Shown here piece after piece: positions 8,671 through 18,606 of a DNA stretch of 64,000 nt. Source of the DNA: Curvibacter sp. CHRR-16 (GTDB lineage Bacteria > Pseudomonadota > Gammaproteobacteria > Burkholderiales > Burkholderiaceae_C); contig NZ_JAHCSH010000002.1 of assembly GCF_018474005.1 (NCBI RefSeq), positions 62,001 to 126,000 of the forward strand, written 5' to 3'. The translations under genes and the position numbers were made by a program. Position 1 is the first letter of the stretch. Each line of letters starts with the position of its first letter. Under the pieces are notes generated by a model. It searched no databases, had not been told where the DNA came from, and saw only the letters and a list, made by a program, of their open reading frames with translations.

Positions 8671-10152
8671 TTAGCGCGGCAAGGCGGTGCTGCCCATCAA
8701 AAACTCGTCCACCGCACGGGCGGCTTGACGGCCTTCACGAATGGCCCATACCACCAAACTTTGGCCACGACGCATATCGCCAGCGGCAAATACCTTGGGT
8801 ACGTTGGTAGCGTAGCCACCCACCACCTCAGTGCTGGCTTTGGCATTGCCGCGGGCGTCTTTATCCACCCCAAAGGCTTCCAAGATGGTCGCCACGGGGT
8901 TCACAAAGCCCATGGCCAGCAGTACCAAGTCAGCCTTCCACTCTTTTTCGGTGCCAGGGATTTCCACCAGCTTGCCGTCTTTCATCTCCACATGCACGGT
9001 TTTCAGACCGGTGACCTTGCCGTTTTTGCCGATGAACTCTTTGGTCGAGACAGCAAACTCACGCTTGAGCAAACCTTGTGCATCGCTCTCGTCATGGCTG
9101 GAGCTGGTACGCAGCTTGAGCGGCCAGTAAGGCCAGACCAAGGATTTGTTTTCCTTCTCAGGTGGCTGGGGCATCACCTCAAACTGCACCACACTGACTG
9201 CACCATGGCGGGTGCTGGTGCCTACGCAGTCAGAACCTGTGTCACCACCACCGATAACGATGACGTGTTTGCCGTCAGCACGCAGTTGGCCCTTGAGCTT
9301 GTCACCCGCGTTGACCTTGTTTTGCTGGGGCAAGAACTCCATGGCGAAGTGGATGCCATCCAGATCACGGCCGGGTGCGGGCAAATCGCGGCTTTGCTCA
9401 GAACCACCAGTCAGCAACACAGCGTCAAAGTCTTTGTGCAATTCCTCGGCGGAAATGGTTTCCTTGGCCCAGTTGGTCACCTTGCTGCCTTCGGGCATTT
9501 TGCCAATCAGCACGCTGGTGCGAATGGTGACGCCTTCGGCCTCCAACTGCTTGGCACGGCGGTCAATCAACCCCTTGTCCAGCTTGAAGTCGGGGATGCC
9601 ATAGCGCAGCAAGCCGCCAATGCGGTCGTTCTTTTCAAACAAGGTCACGTCATGACCAGCGCGTGCCAACTGCTGGGCTGCTGCCATACCCGCAGGGCCT
9701 GCGCCAACCACGGCCACCTTCTTACCTGTCTTGCGCTGCGCGGGTTCGGGCTTGACCCAGCCCTCAGCCCATGCTTTGTCGATGATGGCGTGCTCGATGG
9801 ACTTGATGCCCACGGCGTCGCCATTGAAGTTGATGGTGCACGCGGCCTCGCACGGTGCGGGGCAGATGCGGCCCGTGAACTCGGGGAAGTTGTTGGTGCT
9901 GTGCAAGGTATCAATCGCCGACTTCCAGTCTTGGCGGTACACCAAATCATTGAAGTCGGGAATGATGTTGTTGACTGGACACCCGTTGTTGCAAAACGGG
10001 GTGCCGCAGTCCATGCAACGCGCAGCCTGGGTTTTGGCCTGGCTGTCATCCAGCCCGATGACGAATTCGCGGTAGTGCTTCACACGCTCTTTGGCGGGCG
10101 CGTAGCCCTCCTCAATGCGCTCATATTCCATGAAGCCGGTAACTTTTCCCAT
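8671..10152 (-). CDS. gltD: Glutamate synthase small subunit GltD
   Basis: NADPH-oxidising beta subunit of glutamate synthase; it feeds electrons to GltB, which makes two glutamates from glutamine and 2-oxoglutarate. The 493-residue protein starts [19 protein letters not shown]. Cys46, Cys49, Cys54 and Cys58 ([13 protein letters not shown]) and a second group in [12 protein letters not shown] bind the [4Fe-4S] clusters. The FAD Rossmann motif [15 protein letters not shown] is near residue 148 and the NADPH-binding GGGDTGSDC follows near 297. The last family block is [24 protein letters not shown]. It begins 27 bases after gltB. Confidence 0.97.
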   Translation of the reverse strand: MGKVTGFMEYERIEEGYAPAKERVKHYREFVIGLDDSQAKTQAARCMDCGTPFCNNGCPVNNIIPDFNDLVYRQDWKSAIDTLHSTNNFPEFTGRICPAPCEAACTINFNGDAVGIKSIEHAIIDKAWAEGWVKPEPAQRKTGKKVAVVGAGPAGMAAAQQLARAGHDVTLFEKNDRIGGLLRYGIPDFKLDKGLIDRRAKQLEAEGVTIRTSVLIGKMPEGSKVTNWAKETISAEELHKDFDAVLLTGGSEQSRDLPAPGRDLDGIHFAMEFLPQQNKVNAGDKLKGQLRADGKHVIVIGGGDTGSDCVGTSTRHGAVSVVQFEVMPQPPEKENKSLVWPYWPLKLRTSSSHDESDAQGLLKREFAVSTKEFIGKNGKVTGLKTVHVEMKDGKLVEIPGTEKEWKADLVLLAMGFVNPVATILEAFGVDKDARGNAKASTEVVGGYATNVPKVFAAGDMRRGQSLVVWAIREGRQAARAVDEFLMGSTALPR

Positions 10153-10179
10153 GATCCTATCCTTCCTAATCGTGCTGCA

Positions 10180-13100
10180 TTACTTGCCGGCTGCTACTTT
10201 TTTTGTAGCAGCCTGAGCTGATTTGACGGCCTCTGCAGCCGATTTCTTGGCATTAATCTCACCGAGTGCGCGCTTGTAGTCGATCGGGAAGACCTTGACG
10301 AACTTGGCGCGGGCTACTTCCCAGTTGTCCAGCAGTTCGCGGGCACGCTTGCTGCCAGTCCAGCGGTTGTGGTCTTCCAGCAGCTTTTTGAGCTGGGCTT
10401 CATCGGTCTCACCGCGGTGCCATACCGCGCGGTCGATGCTGGCTTGCTGTTCAGCGGCAGGCAGCACCTTGTCCATGGTCACCATGCTGGTGTTGCAGCG
10501 CTTGGCGAACTGGCCGTCCTCGTCGTAGACGTAGGCCACGCCACCACTCATACCAGCCGCAAAGTTGCGACCCGTCTTACCCAGCACCGCCACAGTGCCA
10601 CCTGTCATGTATTCGCAGCCATGGTCACCCGTACCTTCCACCACCGCAGTAGCGCCGGACAGGCGCACCGCAAAACGCTCACCAGCCACACCGCTGAAGA
10701 ACGCCTCACCCGCTGTGGCACCAATCATCACGGTGTTACCCACGATGATGTTGCGCACGGCTTCGCCGCGGAAATCGATGCTGGGGCGCACCACGATGCG
10801 TCCACCCGACAAACCTTTGCCGGTGTAGTCGTTGGCTTCACCGATGAGGTACAGCGTGATACCGCGGGTCAGGAAAGCGCCGAACGATTGACCGCCTGTG
10901 CCTTCGAGCTGGATGCGGATGGTGTCATCAGGCAAGCCCTCTGGGTGCACCTTGGTCACCGCGCCGGAGAGCATGGCGCCCAAGGAGCGATTGACGTTGC
11001 GGGCCACTTCCATGAACTGCACGCGCTCGCCCTTGTCGATGGCGGGGCGACATTTCTCGATCAGCACGTTGTCGAGCGACTTTTCCAAACCGTGCTCTTG
11101 CTGTGCAACGTGGAAGCGAGGCACTTCGGGGCCTACTTGCGGCATGGCAAACAGGCGGCTGAAGTCCAAGCCCTGGGCCTTCCAGTGCTCGATGCTCTTG
11201 CGGGTATCGAGCAGGTCGGCACGGCCCACCATGTCGTCGAACTTGCGGATACCCAACTGGGCCATGATCTGGCGCACTTCTTCGGCAATGAAGAAGAAGT
11301 AGTTCACCACGTGCTCGGGTTTGCCAGAGAACTTGGCGCGCAGTTCAGGGTCTTGGGTGGCCACGCCCACAGGGCAGGTGTTCAGGTGGCACTTGCGCAT
11401 CATGATGCAGCCTTCCACCACCAGCGGTGCGGTGGCAAAGCCGAATTCATCCGCACCCAACAGGGCACCAATCACCACGTCGCGGCCCGTCTTCATCTGG
11501 CCGTCGGCCTGCACCCGAATGCGACCACGCAGGCGGTTGAGCACCAAGGTTTGCTGGGTTTCCGCCAGACCGATTTCCCATGGGGAACCCGCGTGCTTGA
11601 TAGAAGACCAAGGCGATGCGCCAGTACCACCGTCATGACCAGCAATCACCACGTGGTCTGCCTTGCACTTGGCAACACCTGCGGCAATGGTGCCCACGCC
11701 GATTTCAGACACCAACTTGACGGAGATGTCGGAATGCGGAGCGACGTTCTTGAGGTCGTGGATCAGCTGGGCCAAATCCTCGATGGAATAAATGTCGTGG
11801 TGCGGTGGTGGGGAGATGAGACCCACACCCGGCACGCTGTGGCGCAGCTTGCCGATGTACTCAGACACCTTGCCACCGGGCAACTGCCCACCCTCACCGG
11901 GCTTGGCACCCTGGGCCATCTTGATCTGGATTTGATCCGCACTGGCCAGATACTCTGCCGTCACACCAAAGCGGCCTGAAGCCACCTGCTTGATGCGGCT
12001 GCGCAAGGAGTCACCATCTTCCAGCGGGATATCCACTTCCACTTGCTCAGCGCCGATCACGCTCTTGAGGGTCTCGCCCCTCTTGATCGGGATGCCCTTG
12101 AGCTCGTTGCGGTAGCGTGCGGGGTCTTCACCGCCCTCCCCCGTGTTGCTCTTGCCGCCAATGCGGTTCATGGCCACCGCCAAAGTCGCGTGCGCTTCGG
12201 TCGAGATAGAACCCAGCGACATAGCACCGGTGGCAAAGCGCTTGACGATTTCCTTGGCTGACTCCACTTCCTCGACAGGAATGGCCTTGGCCGGATCAAT
12301 CTTGAACTCGAACAAGCCACGCAGCGTCAGGTGGCGCTTGCTCTGGTCGTTGATGATCTGGGCGTATTCCTTGTAGGTGTTGAAGTTGTTGGCACGGGTG
12401 GAGTGTTGCAACTTGGCAATCGCATCGGGCGTCCACATGTGCTCTTCACCCCGGGCGCGCCAGGCGTATTCGCCACCAGCATCCAACGCATTGGCCAACA
12501 CAGGGCTGTCGCCATAGGCCAGTTTGTGCATGCGGATGGCTTCTTCAGCAATCTCGAACACGCTAATGCCTTCGACCTTGCTGGGGGTGCGGGTGAAGTA
12601 TTTCTCGATGGTGCTGGCGTTGATACCGATGGCCTCGAACAACTGGGCACCGCAATAGCTCATGTAGGTGCTCACGCCCATCTTGGACATGATCTTGGAC
12701 AAGCCCTTGCCGATAGCCTTGATGTAGTTGTAGATCGCCTTGTCTGCCGACAAATCGCCGGGCAGGTCTTTGTGGATGGAGACCAAGGTTTCCATCGCCA
12801 AGTAGGGGTGCACTGCCTCGGCACCGTACCCTGCCAGCACGGCGAAGTGGTGCACTTCGCGGGCGGTGCCGGTTTCGACCACCAAGCCAGCGCTGGTGCG
12901 CAAGCCTTCACGCACCAAGTGCTGGTGCACAGCCGACAAAGCCAGCAATGCAGGAATAGCCACTTGGCTAGCACTCACAGCACGGTCGCTGATGATGAGG
13001 ATGTTCTTACCGCTCTTGATGGCATCGACCGCTTCAGCGCACAGGCTGGCCAGCTTGGCTTCCACGCCTTCGTGCCCCCATGCCAGTGGGTAGGTGATGT

Positions 13101-14907
13101 CCAGCGTGTAGCTGCGGAACTTGCCTTGCGTGTGCTGCTCAATGTTACGCACCTTGGCCATGTCGGCAAAGTCCAGCACAGGCTGGCTCACCTCCAAGCG
13201 CATGGGCGGGTTCACTTGGTTGATGTCCAGCAGGTTGGGCTTGGGGCCAATGAATGACACCAGCGACATCACGATGGCTTCGCGGATAGGGTCAATCGGT
13301 GGGTTGGTCACCTGCGCGAACAACTGCTTGAAGTAGTTGTACAGCGGCTTGTTCTTATCAGACAACACAGCCAATGGACTGTCGTTGCCCATGGAGCCAA
13401 TGCCCTCTTCGCCATTGGTCGCCATAGGGGCCATCAAGAACTTGATGTCCTCTTGGGTAAAGCCAAAGGCTTGCTGGCGATCCAGCAAGGCTGCCGCGTC
13501 GCTGTTGGCCACAGCAGGGGCTTGGCATTGCACGTCATCGAGCTTGATGCGCAGGTTCTCAATCCACTGCTTGTAGGGCTTACTATTGGCCAGCTGGGTC
13601 TTGAGTTCTTCATCGTCGATCATGCGGCCTTGCTCCAGATCGATCAGGAACATCTTGCCGGGCTGCAGACGCCACTTGCGCACGATTTTGTTCTCTGGCA
13701 CGGGCAGCACACCAGACTCAGACCCCATGATCACGAGGTCGTCGTCGGTGATGCAGTAGCGCGAGGGGCGCAGGCCGTTGCGATCCAGCGTGGCACCGAT
13801 CTGGCGACCATCGGTGAACACGATGGAAGCCGGGCCATCCCAAGGTTCCAGCATGGCGGCGTGGTATTCGTAGAAAGCCTTGCGGCGCTCATCCATGGTG
13901 GTGTGCTGTTCCCAGGGTTCGGGAATCATCATCATCACCGCTTGGCTGATGGGATAGCCCGACATGGTGAGCAATTCCAGGCAGTTGTCGAAAGTCGCTG
14001 TGTCGGACTGGTCGGCAAAGCTGATGGGGTACAGCTTTTGCAAATCAGCACCCAGCACTGGCGAGGACATCACGCCTTCGCGGGCCTTCATCCAGTTGTA
14101 GTTGCCTTTGACGGTGTTGATTTCACCGTTGTGCGCTACATAACGGTAGGGGTGGGCCAATGGCCACTCTGGGAATGTGTTGGTAGAAAAGCGTTGGTGC
14201 ACCAAGCCCAAGGCCGATACGCAACGTGCATCTTGCAAGTCCAAGAAGTAAGTACCCACTTGGTCTGCCAGCAACAAACCCTTGTAGACCACCGTGCGAC
14301 TGGACATGCTAGGAACGTAGTATTCCTTGCTGTGCTTGAGCTTGAGCGCTTGGATGTTGGCGCTGGCTGTCTTGCGGATGACGTAGAGCTTGCGCTCCAA
14401 GGCGTCTTGCACGATAACGTCGTTGCCACGGCCAATGAAAACTTGGCGGATGATGGGTTCTTTTTCGCGCACTGCGGGGGACATGGGCATGTCCACATTC
14501 ACCGGCACATCGCGCCAGCCCAGCAGGACTTGGCCTTCGGCCTTAATGGCTCGTTCCATCTCTTGCTCGCAAGCCAAGCGGCTGGCGTGCTCTTTGGGCA
14601 AGAAGATCATGCCCACACCGTATTCACCCAATGGAGGCAGTACCACACCCTGTTTGGCCATTTCTTCACGGTACAAAGTGTCTGGCAACTGGATCAAGAT
14701 GCCAGCACCATCGCCCATGAGCTTGTCTGCGCCCACAGCACCGCGGTGATCCAGATTCTCCAGAATCTTCAGCGCGCCTTCCACGATGGCATGGCTTTTC
14801 TCACCACGGATGTGGGCCACAAAGCCCACGCCGCACGCATCGTGCTCGTTACCGGTCGAATACAGACCCTGTTCTTGTAGGTGTTTGATTTCTGCTGCCG
14901 TTGTCAT
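10180..14907 (-). CDS. gltB: Glutamate synthase large subunit GltB
   Basis: Alpha subunit of NADPH glutamate synthase, 1575 residues. A short propeptide is followed by the N-terminal nucleophile Cys25 ([14 protein letters not shown]) of the class II glutaminase domain. The central and FMN-binding synthase domains follow ([44 protein letters not shown]). The 3Fe-4S ligands are in [15 protein letters not shown], and the C-terminal beta-helix domain has repeated G-rich turns ([32 protein letters not shown] region). The ATG at 14907 has AGGAG six bases upstream. The C-terminus is Lys/Ala-rich ([17 protein letters not shown]). GltD follows directly. Confidence 0.98.
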   Translation of the reverse strand: MTTAAEIKHLQEQGLYSTGNEHDACGVGFVAHIRGEKSHAIVEGALKILENLDHRGAVGADKLMGDGAGILIQLPDTLYREEMAKQGVVLPPLGEYGVGMIFLPKEHASRLACEQEMERAIKAEGQVLLGWRDVPVNVDMPMSPAVREKEPIIRQVFIGRGNDVIVQDALERKLYVIRKTASANIQALKLKHSKEYYVPSMSSRTVVYKGLLLADQVGTYFLDLQDARCVSALGLVHQRFSTNTFPEWPLAHPYRYVAHNGEINTVKGNYNWMKAREGVMSSPVLGADLQKLYPISFADQSDTATFDNCLELLTMSGYPISQAVMMMIPEPWEQHTTMDERRKAFYEYHAAMLEPWDGPASIVFTDGRQIGATLDRNGLRPSRYCITDDDLVIMGSESGVLPVPENKIVRKWRLQPGKMFLIDLEQGRMIDDEELKTQLANSKPYKQWIENLRIKLDDVQCQAPAVANSDAAALLDRQQAFGFTQEDIKFLMAPMATNGEEGIGSMGNDSPLAVLSDKNKPLYNYFKQLFAQVTNPPIDPIREAIVMSLVSFIGPKPNLLDINQVNPPMRLEVSQPVLDFADMAKVRNIEQHTQGKFRSYTLDITYPLAWGHEGVEAKLASLCAEAVDAIKSGKNILIISDRAVSASQVAIPALLALSAVHQHLVREGLRTSAGLVVETGTAREVHHFAVLAGYGAEAVHPYLAMETLVSIHKDLPGDLSADKAIYNYIKAIGKGLSKIMSKMGVSTYMSYCGAQLFEAIGINASTIEKYFTRTPSKVEGISVFEIAEEAIRMHKLAYGDSPVLANALDAGGEYAWRARGEEHMWTPDAIAKLQHSTRANNFNTYKEYAQIINDQSKRHLTLRGLFEFKIDPAKAIPVEEVESAKEIVKRFATGAMSLGSISTEAHATLAVAMNRIGGKSNTGEGGEDPARYRNELKGIPIKRGETLKSVIGAEQVEVDIPLEDGDSLRSRIKQVASGRFGVTAEYLASADQIQIKMAQGAKPGEGGQLPGGKVSEYIGKLRHSVPGVGLISPPPHHDIYSIEDLAQLIHDLKNVAPHSDISVKLVSEIGVGTIAAGVAKCKADHVVIAGHDGGTGASPWSSIKHAGSPWEIGLAETQQTLVLNRLRGRIRVQADGQMKTGRDVVIGALLGADEFGFATAPLVVEGCIMMRKCHLNTCPVGVATQDPELRAKFSGKPEHVVNYFFFIAEEVRQIMAQLGIRKFDDMVGRADLLDTRKSIEHWKAQGLDFSRLFAMPQVGPEVPRFHVAQQEHGLEKSLDNVLIEKCRPAIDKGERVQFMEVARNVNRSLGAMLSGAVTKVHPEGLPDDTIRIQLEGTGGQSFGAFLTRGITLYLIGEANDYTGKGLSGGRIVVRPSIDFRGEAVRNIIVGNTVMIGATAGEAFFSGVAGERFAVRLSGATAVVEGTGDHGCEYMTGGTVAVLGKTGRNFAAGMSGGVAYVYDEDGQFAKRCNTSMVTMDKVLPAAEQQASIDRAVWHRGETDEAQLKKLLEDHNRWTGSKRARELLDNWEVARAKFVKVFPIDYKRALGEINAKKSAAEAVKSAQAATKKVAAGK

Positions 14908-14938
14908 GGCGCACTCCTGTTAATGACACTGGGTGCGC

Positions 14939-14967
14939 AGAATACCGCATAACCTTATGCACAACAA
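14939..14967 (-). promoter_or_regulatory. Probable sigma-70 promoter of gltB with palindrome in the spacer
   Basis: On the minus strand TTGTTG (14967-14962), a 17-base spacer and TATTCT (14944-14939) form a good sigma-70 promoter, placing transcription start near 14932, about 25 bases before the gltB ATG. The spacer contains the perfect palindrome GCATAAGGTTATGC (14960-14947), which would be well placed as a repressor or LysR-type regulator site. The regulator is unknown. Confidence 0.6.
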
Positions 14968-14985
14968 GATTTTTAATTGGTGTAC

Positions 14986-15033
14986 GTCCCTTATTTATTA
15001 AGACAAGAAAACAACCCAATATAAATAAGGGAC
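14986..15033. repeat. 13-bp perfect inverted repeat between the RAYT-like gene and gltB
   Basis: GTCCCTTATTTAT (14986-14998) and ATAAATAAGGGAC (15021-15033) are exact inverse complements separated by 22 bases. The repeat begins 20 bases beyond the RAYT-like stop codon and about 20 bases upstream of the gltB -35. On the minus strand no T-tract follows it, so it is a poor intrinsic terminator. It could be an operator, a folded RNA end, or a REP-like remnant. Confidence 0.7.
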
Positions 15034-15052
15034 ATATCAAAAATATGGAAAA

Positions 15053-15742
15053 TCAAGCAGTTGCACGCGGGCGACCAGGCTTTCTCTGGCTAATTCGCCG
15101 CTGCGTGTGGAGCTGCAGGGTATGCAAAAAATCTTCCGACCCCAGCGCCCAACCTCCCCAAACAGCTTGTTCCAAGCAAGTCCGGCGTTCACGGCTCAAG
15201 TCTTTTTGCACCAATTCTTGGAACGCAGCCTCCCGAGCAAATGGCGTATTGCCCAGCGCCCAATATGCGCTGGGTGGCGTCAACGCCTTGTCAACAGCTG
15301 TACCCGCGTAGTAGCGATAACTGCTCCACAGGTACGCTTCCGGGCTAGTGGCCTGTTGGTCATACACAGGTGCCCACGCTACACTGACCAAGCAATCCAT
15401 AATCCAAGCTGCAGACTCCACAATCGTGCAGCGGTAACGCCCATCCCACAAAGTGCCGCTGCGGCCATAGCGTTGGTTGTAATAGCGCACATAGTCACGA
15501 CCGATCGCCTGCATAAATCCAGGCAAGCTGGTGGCCTGTTGGGGAGTTAAGACCAACTGGTATTGGTTATTGAGCAGCACATAGGCATGCAACTGGACAC
15601 CCAAACGCGGTGCATGCTGAACCAACAATCCATGCAGAAATTCAAAGTCCGCATCGTCTTGCGCGATCAACAAGGGCTGCAACGCCCGCAATATGACGTG
15701 GTGTACCTGTCCTGGTACATTCAAACGCGGCAAACGCGCCAT
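15053..15742 (-). CDS. RAYT-like (Y1 transposase family) protein with altered HUH motif
   Basis: A 229-residue protein of the REP-associated tyrosine transposase / IS200-like Y1 family. It starts MARLPRLNVPGQVHHVILRA, matching the usual R-N-G-HHVILRA opening of RAYTs, and retains RYYNQRYGRSGTLWDGRYR near residues 86-104, the family block containing conserved tyrosines. The metal-binding HUH position, normally N-H-x-H after the HAY strand, reads N-Q-Y-Q (Gln60 and Gln62 in LHAYVLLNNQYQLVL), so nuclease activity is doubtful. A basic tail (SQRKPGRPRATA) suggests nucleic-acid binding. I start at 15742, 10 bases past the end of the preceding metallo-hydrolase gene. No terminal repeats or target duplication mark it as a recent insertion. 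Confidence 0.75.
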   Translation of the reverse strand: MARLPRLNVPGQVHHVILRALQPLLIAQDDADFEFLHGLLVQHAPRLGVQLHAYVLLNNQYQLVLTPQQATSLPGFMQAIGRDYVRYYNQRYGRSGTLWDGRYRCTIVESAAWIMDCLVSVAWAPVYDQQATSPEAYLWSSYRYYAGTAVDKALTPPSAYWALGNTPFAREAAFQELVQKDLSRERRTCLEQAVWGGWALGSEDFLHTLQLHTQRRISQRKPGRPRATA

Positions 15743-15752
15743 GGATATTTCC

Positions 15753-16532
15753 TCAAAGCAAACGATTCTTGGGCAGCTGGTATTGGGTCGAGCCGACCAA
15801 GTCGATGCCACATGCCAATTGCTCCAGCCACTCTAACAGTTCAGGGATAGCCGCTCCCACCAATGGGGCTCCATGCTGCGGTGCAATCATGCTGATGTCG
15901 AGATCGCGCACCATGCGCACCCACAAACGCAGAATTTTGTTGCTAACCATGTAGCGGCGGTGAAAGCGCTCCATGCCGGGTGGCAACGGGGACAGCGTGG
16001 TCAATGCTTGAGCAGCTTGCGCCCCCGATAAAAGGGATACACCCAAGTCACCGGTAAACAGAATTTTGCTGGTGGGATCGTAGAAATGGAAATTGCCTTC
16101 TGAATGCATAAAGTGCGCAGGCAAAATGAGCAATTCGCAACGACCAAAGCGCAAACGTCCCCCTTCGTCGGGCACAGAAACAATCCGATCTTCGGTTTTT
16201 CCGATCTTGCAGAAATGGGGGGCAAACCGCGCCCAGAGGGATGAAATGACCAGCTTGGCTTGACTCGATGTCATCCATCTATCCAATGAGGCAATGATGT
16301 CGGGATCGGCGTGGGACGCGAGAATGTAATCCAGCTTGTGCGGTGCCATGTACTGGCGCATGGTGACGCTCAGCTCGTTGTAGGTCATGTTGCCACCCGG
16401 ATCAAGGATCACCCCTTCCCCGTCGTCCACGATCAAGAACTGATTGGCTTGCACCGCCTCGTGCTCATCTGCCACCAAATCGGTGAACATGATGCAGCGG
16501 TGCTGCTCGGATTTGAATAATTCCACTGGCAT
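15753..16532 (-). CDS. Metallo-beta-lactamase-fold diiron protein (ODP/flavodiiron-like)
   Basis: A 259-residue MBL-fold protein without the flavodoxin or rubredoxin domain of full flavodiiron proteins. Likely metal ligands are His74, Asp76 and Asp78 in LASHADPDIIASL, His143 in PAHFMHSEGNFHFYDP, Asp162 in FTGDLGVS, and a late His in MIAPQHGAPL. That spacing matches oxygen-binding diiron ODP proteins, with Asp replacing the usual second-shell Glu of HxExD. Start at 16532 (MPVELFKSEQHRCIMF). It precedes the RAYT-like gene by 10 bases. Role is unproven; O2 or NO sensing or reduction is the family-based guess. Confidence 0.8.
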   Translation of the reverse strand: MPVELFKSEQHRCIMFTDLVADEHEAVQANQFLIVDDGEGVILDPGGNMTYNELSVTMRQYMAPHKLDYILASHADPDIIASLDRWMTSSQAKLVISSLWARFAPHFCKIGKTEDRIVSVPDEGGRLRFGRCELLILPAHFMHSEGNFHFYDPTSKILFTGDLGVSLLSGAQAAQALTTLSPLPPGMERFHRRYMVSNKILRLWVRMVRDLDISMIAPQHGAPLVGAAIPELLEWLEQLACGIDLVGSTQYQLPKNRLL

Positions 16533-16646
16533 GGCAGATCCCCAATGAGCCTGCACAATGCCACCTTGGCGGCACAGACTCTGTCCCTGAAATTATGAAA
16601 ACAAGGCTGCAGAGTCTGTTTGATGTGGGTCAGTAATTCAGAGTGC

Positions 16647-17117
16647 TTACTGCTTGGGTGCCTTGCTAACGCGCACTTTGCCACCTGTCGTGACCATGAT
16701 GACAGCATCACCCGGGGCGAAGGTTTCGCTGCCTTTGGCTTGCACAATGGAGCGGCGCTCTCCACCTTTGAGTTGCAAAATGATTTCCAAGGCCGTTTCT
16801 TTGGTTGATAAACGCTCAATTGCATTGCCTGCAGCAGCACCTGCAACACCTGCCAAGATGCCCAGTACCTGTGCTTCGCGCTGTACGCCGCTGCCTGAAT
16901 AGCCACCAATTGCACCCACGACACCACCCACAGCGGCACCAGCTCCGGACTGGCTTCCATCCACCGTCACTTCACGGACTGACAAAACGGTAGCATCTTG
17001 GACCTGCGAGAGTCGCTGCGTATCCGAACGTTGAATCACGTCAGGGCTGCTGCTAGCGCATGCCGCCAGCATGGCGACCAAAAGGCAACTTGCGCCGTAG
17101 CGCAGGGTTCGGTTCAT
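16647..17117 (-). CDS. Glycine-zipper outer-membrane lipoprotein (SlyB/17-kDa antigen type)
   Basis: A 156-residue lipoprotein with signal peptide MNRTLRYGASCLLVAMLAAC and lipidated Cys20. Residues about 56-98 form a glycine-zipper 2TM region: GAGAAVGGVVGAIGGYSGSGV followed by VLGILAGVAGAAAGNAIE. A beta-rich tail (EIILQLKGGERRSIVQ, DAVIMVTTGGKVRV) completes the Rickettsia 17-kDa/SlyB-like pattern. Such proteins sit in the outer membrane and respond to envelope stress. Its ATG overlaps the stop of the methyltransferase gene by 4 bases, an unusual coupling between a cytosolic enzyme and an envelope lipoprotein. Confidence 0.88.
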   Translation of the reverse strand: MNRTLRYGASCLLVAMLAACASSSPDVIQRSDTQRLSQVQDATVLSVREVTVDGSQSGAGAAVGGVVGAIGGYSGSGVQREAQVLGILAGVAGAAAGNAIERLSTKETALEIILQLKGGERRSIVQAKGSETFAPGDAVIMVTTGGKVRVSKAPKQ

Positions 17118-18040
17118 GGTATTTCTCCTTGCAAATTAATGTTTCCTGCCATGGCCAACTGATCCCAAGGCAGGCGGGCAAAACGTTGTCGCACTATATC
17201 GGCGATACCAAATTCCTGTGCGATGGCGTGCAATCGCCGTGCTGCAGATCGCTTGGCTTGACCGGTGTAGCGTGCCACTATGAGTTCATTTTTCATACTA
17301 TGTTCCCAACCCACCAATTCGGTCACGGTAACTTGGTATCCGTTGGCCTCCAGATATAAACAGCGCATGACGTTGGTTAGTTGACTGCCAACCTCGCGGG
17401 TATGTATAGGATGGCGCCACAACTCAGCCAGAGGTGTGCGGGCCAAACTCAAGGCTTTGGATTGGTTCAAACCACGGGCCACCTCAGCTTGACAGCACGG
17501 TACCAGCACCATGGCTTGGCTTTGCTTGTGCAAACCAAATTCAATGGCATCGTCTGTTGCCGTATCGCACGCATGCAGGGCGGTCACTATGTCAAAACGC
17601 CCTGGCAATGCGCTGTCACGCGTGGCATCGGCAACCCGCTCATTGACAAAGTGCATCCGCTCAAAACCCAATCGCTGTGCCAGCTCGGTGGATTTTTGCA
17701 CCAATTCAGCCCGGCTTTCTATGCCATAGACCCGCACTGCTGGATGGTCTTTGGCAAACAAGTCGTACAAAATAAAACCCAAATAGGACTTACCCGCACC
17801 GTGATCAGCAAGCAGCACGGCTGAGCGCTCAGCAGAAAGCTCAATGAGTATCTTTTCAATAAATTGGTAAAGGTGGTAAACCTGCTTGAGTTTGCGACGC
17901 GTGTCTTGATTGGTACGGCCTTCGCGCGTGAGGATGTGCAATTCTTTGAGCAACTCGAGTGATTGGCCTGGGCGCACTTCCTCAGGCAACGCAGTCGTAT
18001 TGGAATCCGTCTTGGATTTGGAGGTTGATTTATTTTTCAT
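17114..18040 (-). CDS. SAM-dependent methyltransferase (Methyltransf_32-like)
   Basis: A 308-residue class I methyltransferase. After a Lys/Ser-rich N-terminus, a helical region (LELLKELHILTREGRTNQ) leads to motif I, LLADHGAGKSYLGF near residues 76-89, then the acidic post-I VYGIESR, VTALHACDTATDDAIEFG and the VPCCQAEV motif. The LHAC...PCC combination is characteristic of the family that includes TRM13/METTL25-type enzymes; the substrate (RNA or protein) is not known for bacterial members. I start at 18040, whose ATG overlaps the DUF1415 stop by 4 bases; a longer frame from 18070 is less likely. Confidence 0.82.
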   Translation of the reverse strand: MKNKSTSKSKTDSNTTALPEEVRPGQSLELLKELHILTREGRTNQDTRRKLKQVYHLYQFIEKILIELSAERSAVLLADHGAGKSYLGFILYDLFAKDHPAVRVYGIESRAELVQKSTELAQRLGFERMHFVNERVADATRDSALPGRFDIVTALHACDTATDDAIEFGLHKQSQAMVLVPCCQAEVARGLNQSKALSLARTPLAELWRHPIHTREVGSQLTNVMRCLYLEANGYQVTVTELVGWEHSMKNELIVARYTGQAKRSAARRLHAIAQEFGIADIVRQRFARLPWDQLAMAGNINLQGEIP

Positions 18041-18606
18041 ACATGCCGGCCTACACCCAATGCAGCCCACCCTTCAGGACCCATTTTTTCCAATGTCTGG
18101 ATATTGCGCTCGTAAATACTATCGGGGTCTGGAAACGATGCGAGTGCTTTTTCGATGCTGGCTTCGCGTATCAGATGCAGCATTGGATACGGCGCACGAT
18201 TGGTGTAATGGCTCATGCCATGTGGATTTTCCCCAGCGAATTCAAACTGGGGATGAAAATGTGCAATCTGTATTTCCCCCTGCAACTTGCACTGCTTGAG
18301 CACACGCTCCGCAGGGCAGAGAAAGTCATTGAAATCCAAGAAATCCGGCATGAAATTAGGCAGCACAAGCACGGTTGTGTCGCGCTCTGCAGCAGGCAAG
18401 GCCTGCAAGGCCAATAACTCCGACTCAAGCTGCTCAAGCACATCAGCCGCGTGCGTCCACCACCCAAGGGCTAGATGAACTTGGTTTTTGACATACACGG
18501 CCTTGGCAAAAGGACATAGATTGAGACCAATGACAGCTTTCTCTAGCCAGCGCCGTGTGTCAATCAGCACGGCGGTGCTGTGGTGCTCAGGACGCAGCAC
18601 CATCAC
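18037..18606 (-). CDS. DUF1415 family protein
   Basis: A 189-residue protein with the hallmarks of DUF1415: TRRWLEKAVIGLNLCPFAKAVYVKNQVHL near the N-terminus, TTVLVLPNFMPDFLDFNDFL in the middle, and the C-terminal HPQFEFAG, APYPMLHLIREASIEKAL and NIQTLEKMG. The NLCPFA and PYP-LHLIRE motifs are highly conserved, but no biochemical function is known to me. It overlaps dgt upstream and the methyltransferase gene downstream by 4 bases each, so the three are translationally coupled. Confidence 0.9.
   Translation of the reverse strand: MMVLRPEHHSTAVLIDTRRWLEKAVIGLNLCPFAKAVYVKNQVHLALGWWTHAADVLEQLESELLALQALPAAERDTTVLVLPNFMPDFLDFNDFLCPAERVLKQCKLQGEIQIAHFHPQFEFAGENPHGMSHYTNRAPYPMLHLIREASIEKALASFPDPDSIYERNIQTLEKMGPEGWAALGVGRHV

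Noticed and set aside
10369..14880. Long open frames on the plus strand opposite gltB (up to about 500 codons)
   Set aside because: They are antisense to an intact, fully conserved gltB, have no family-like motifs and arise from high-GC codon bias.
14986..15033. Intrinsic terminator for the RAYT-like gene
   Set aside because: The inverted repeat is perfect but AT-rich, has a 22-base loop and is not followed by a T-tract on the minus strand.
15053..15742. A recently inserted IS200-type element
   Set aside because: There are no end structures, target repeats or second gene, the catalytic motif is altered, and the gene fits tightly between neighbours.
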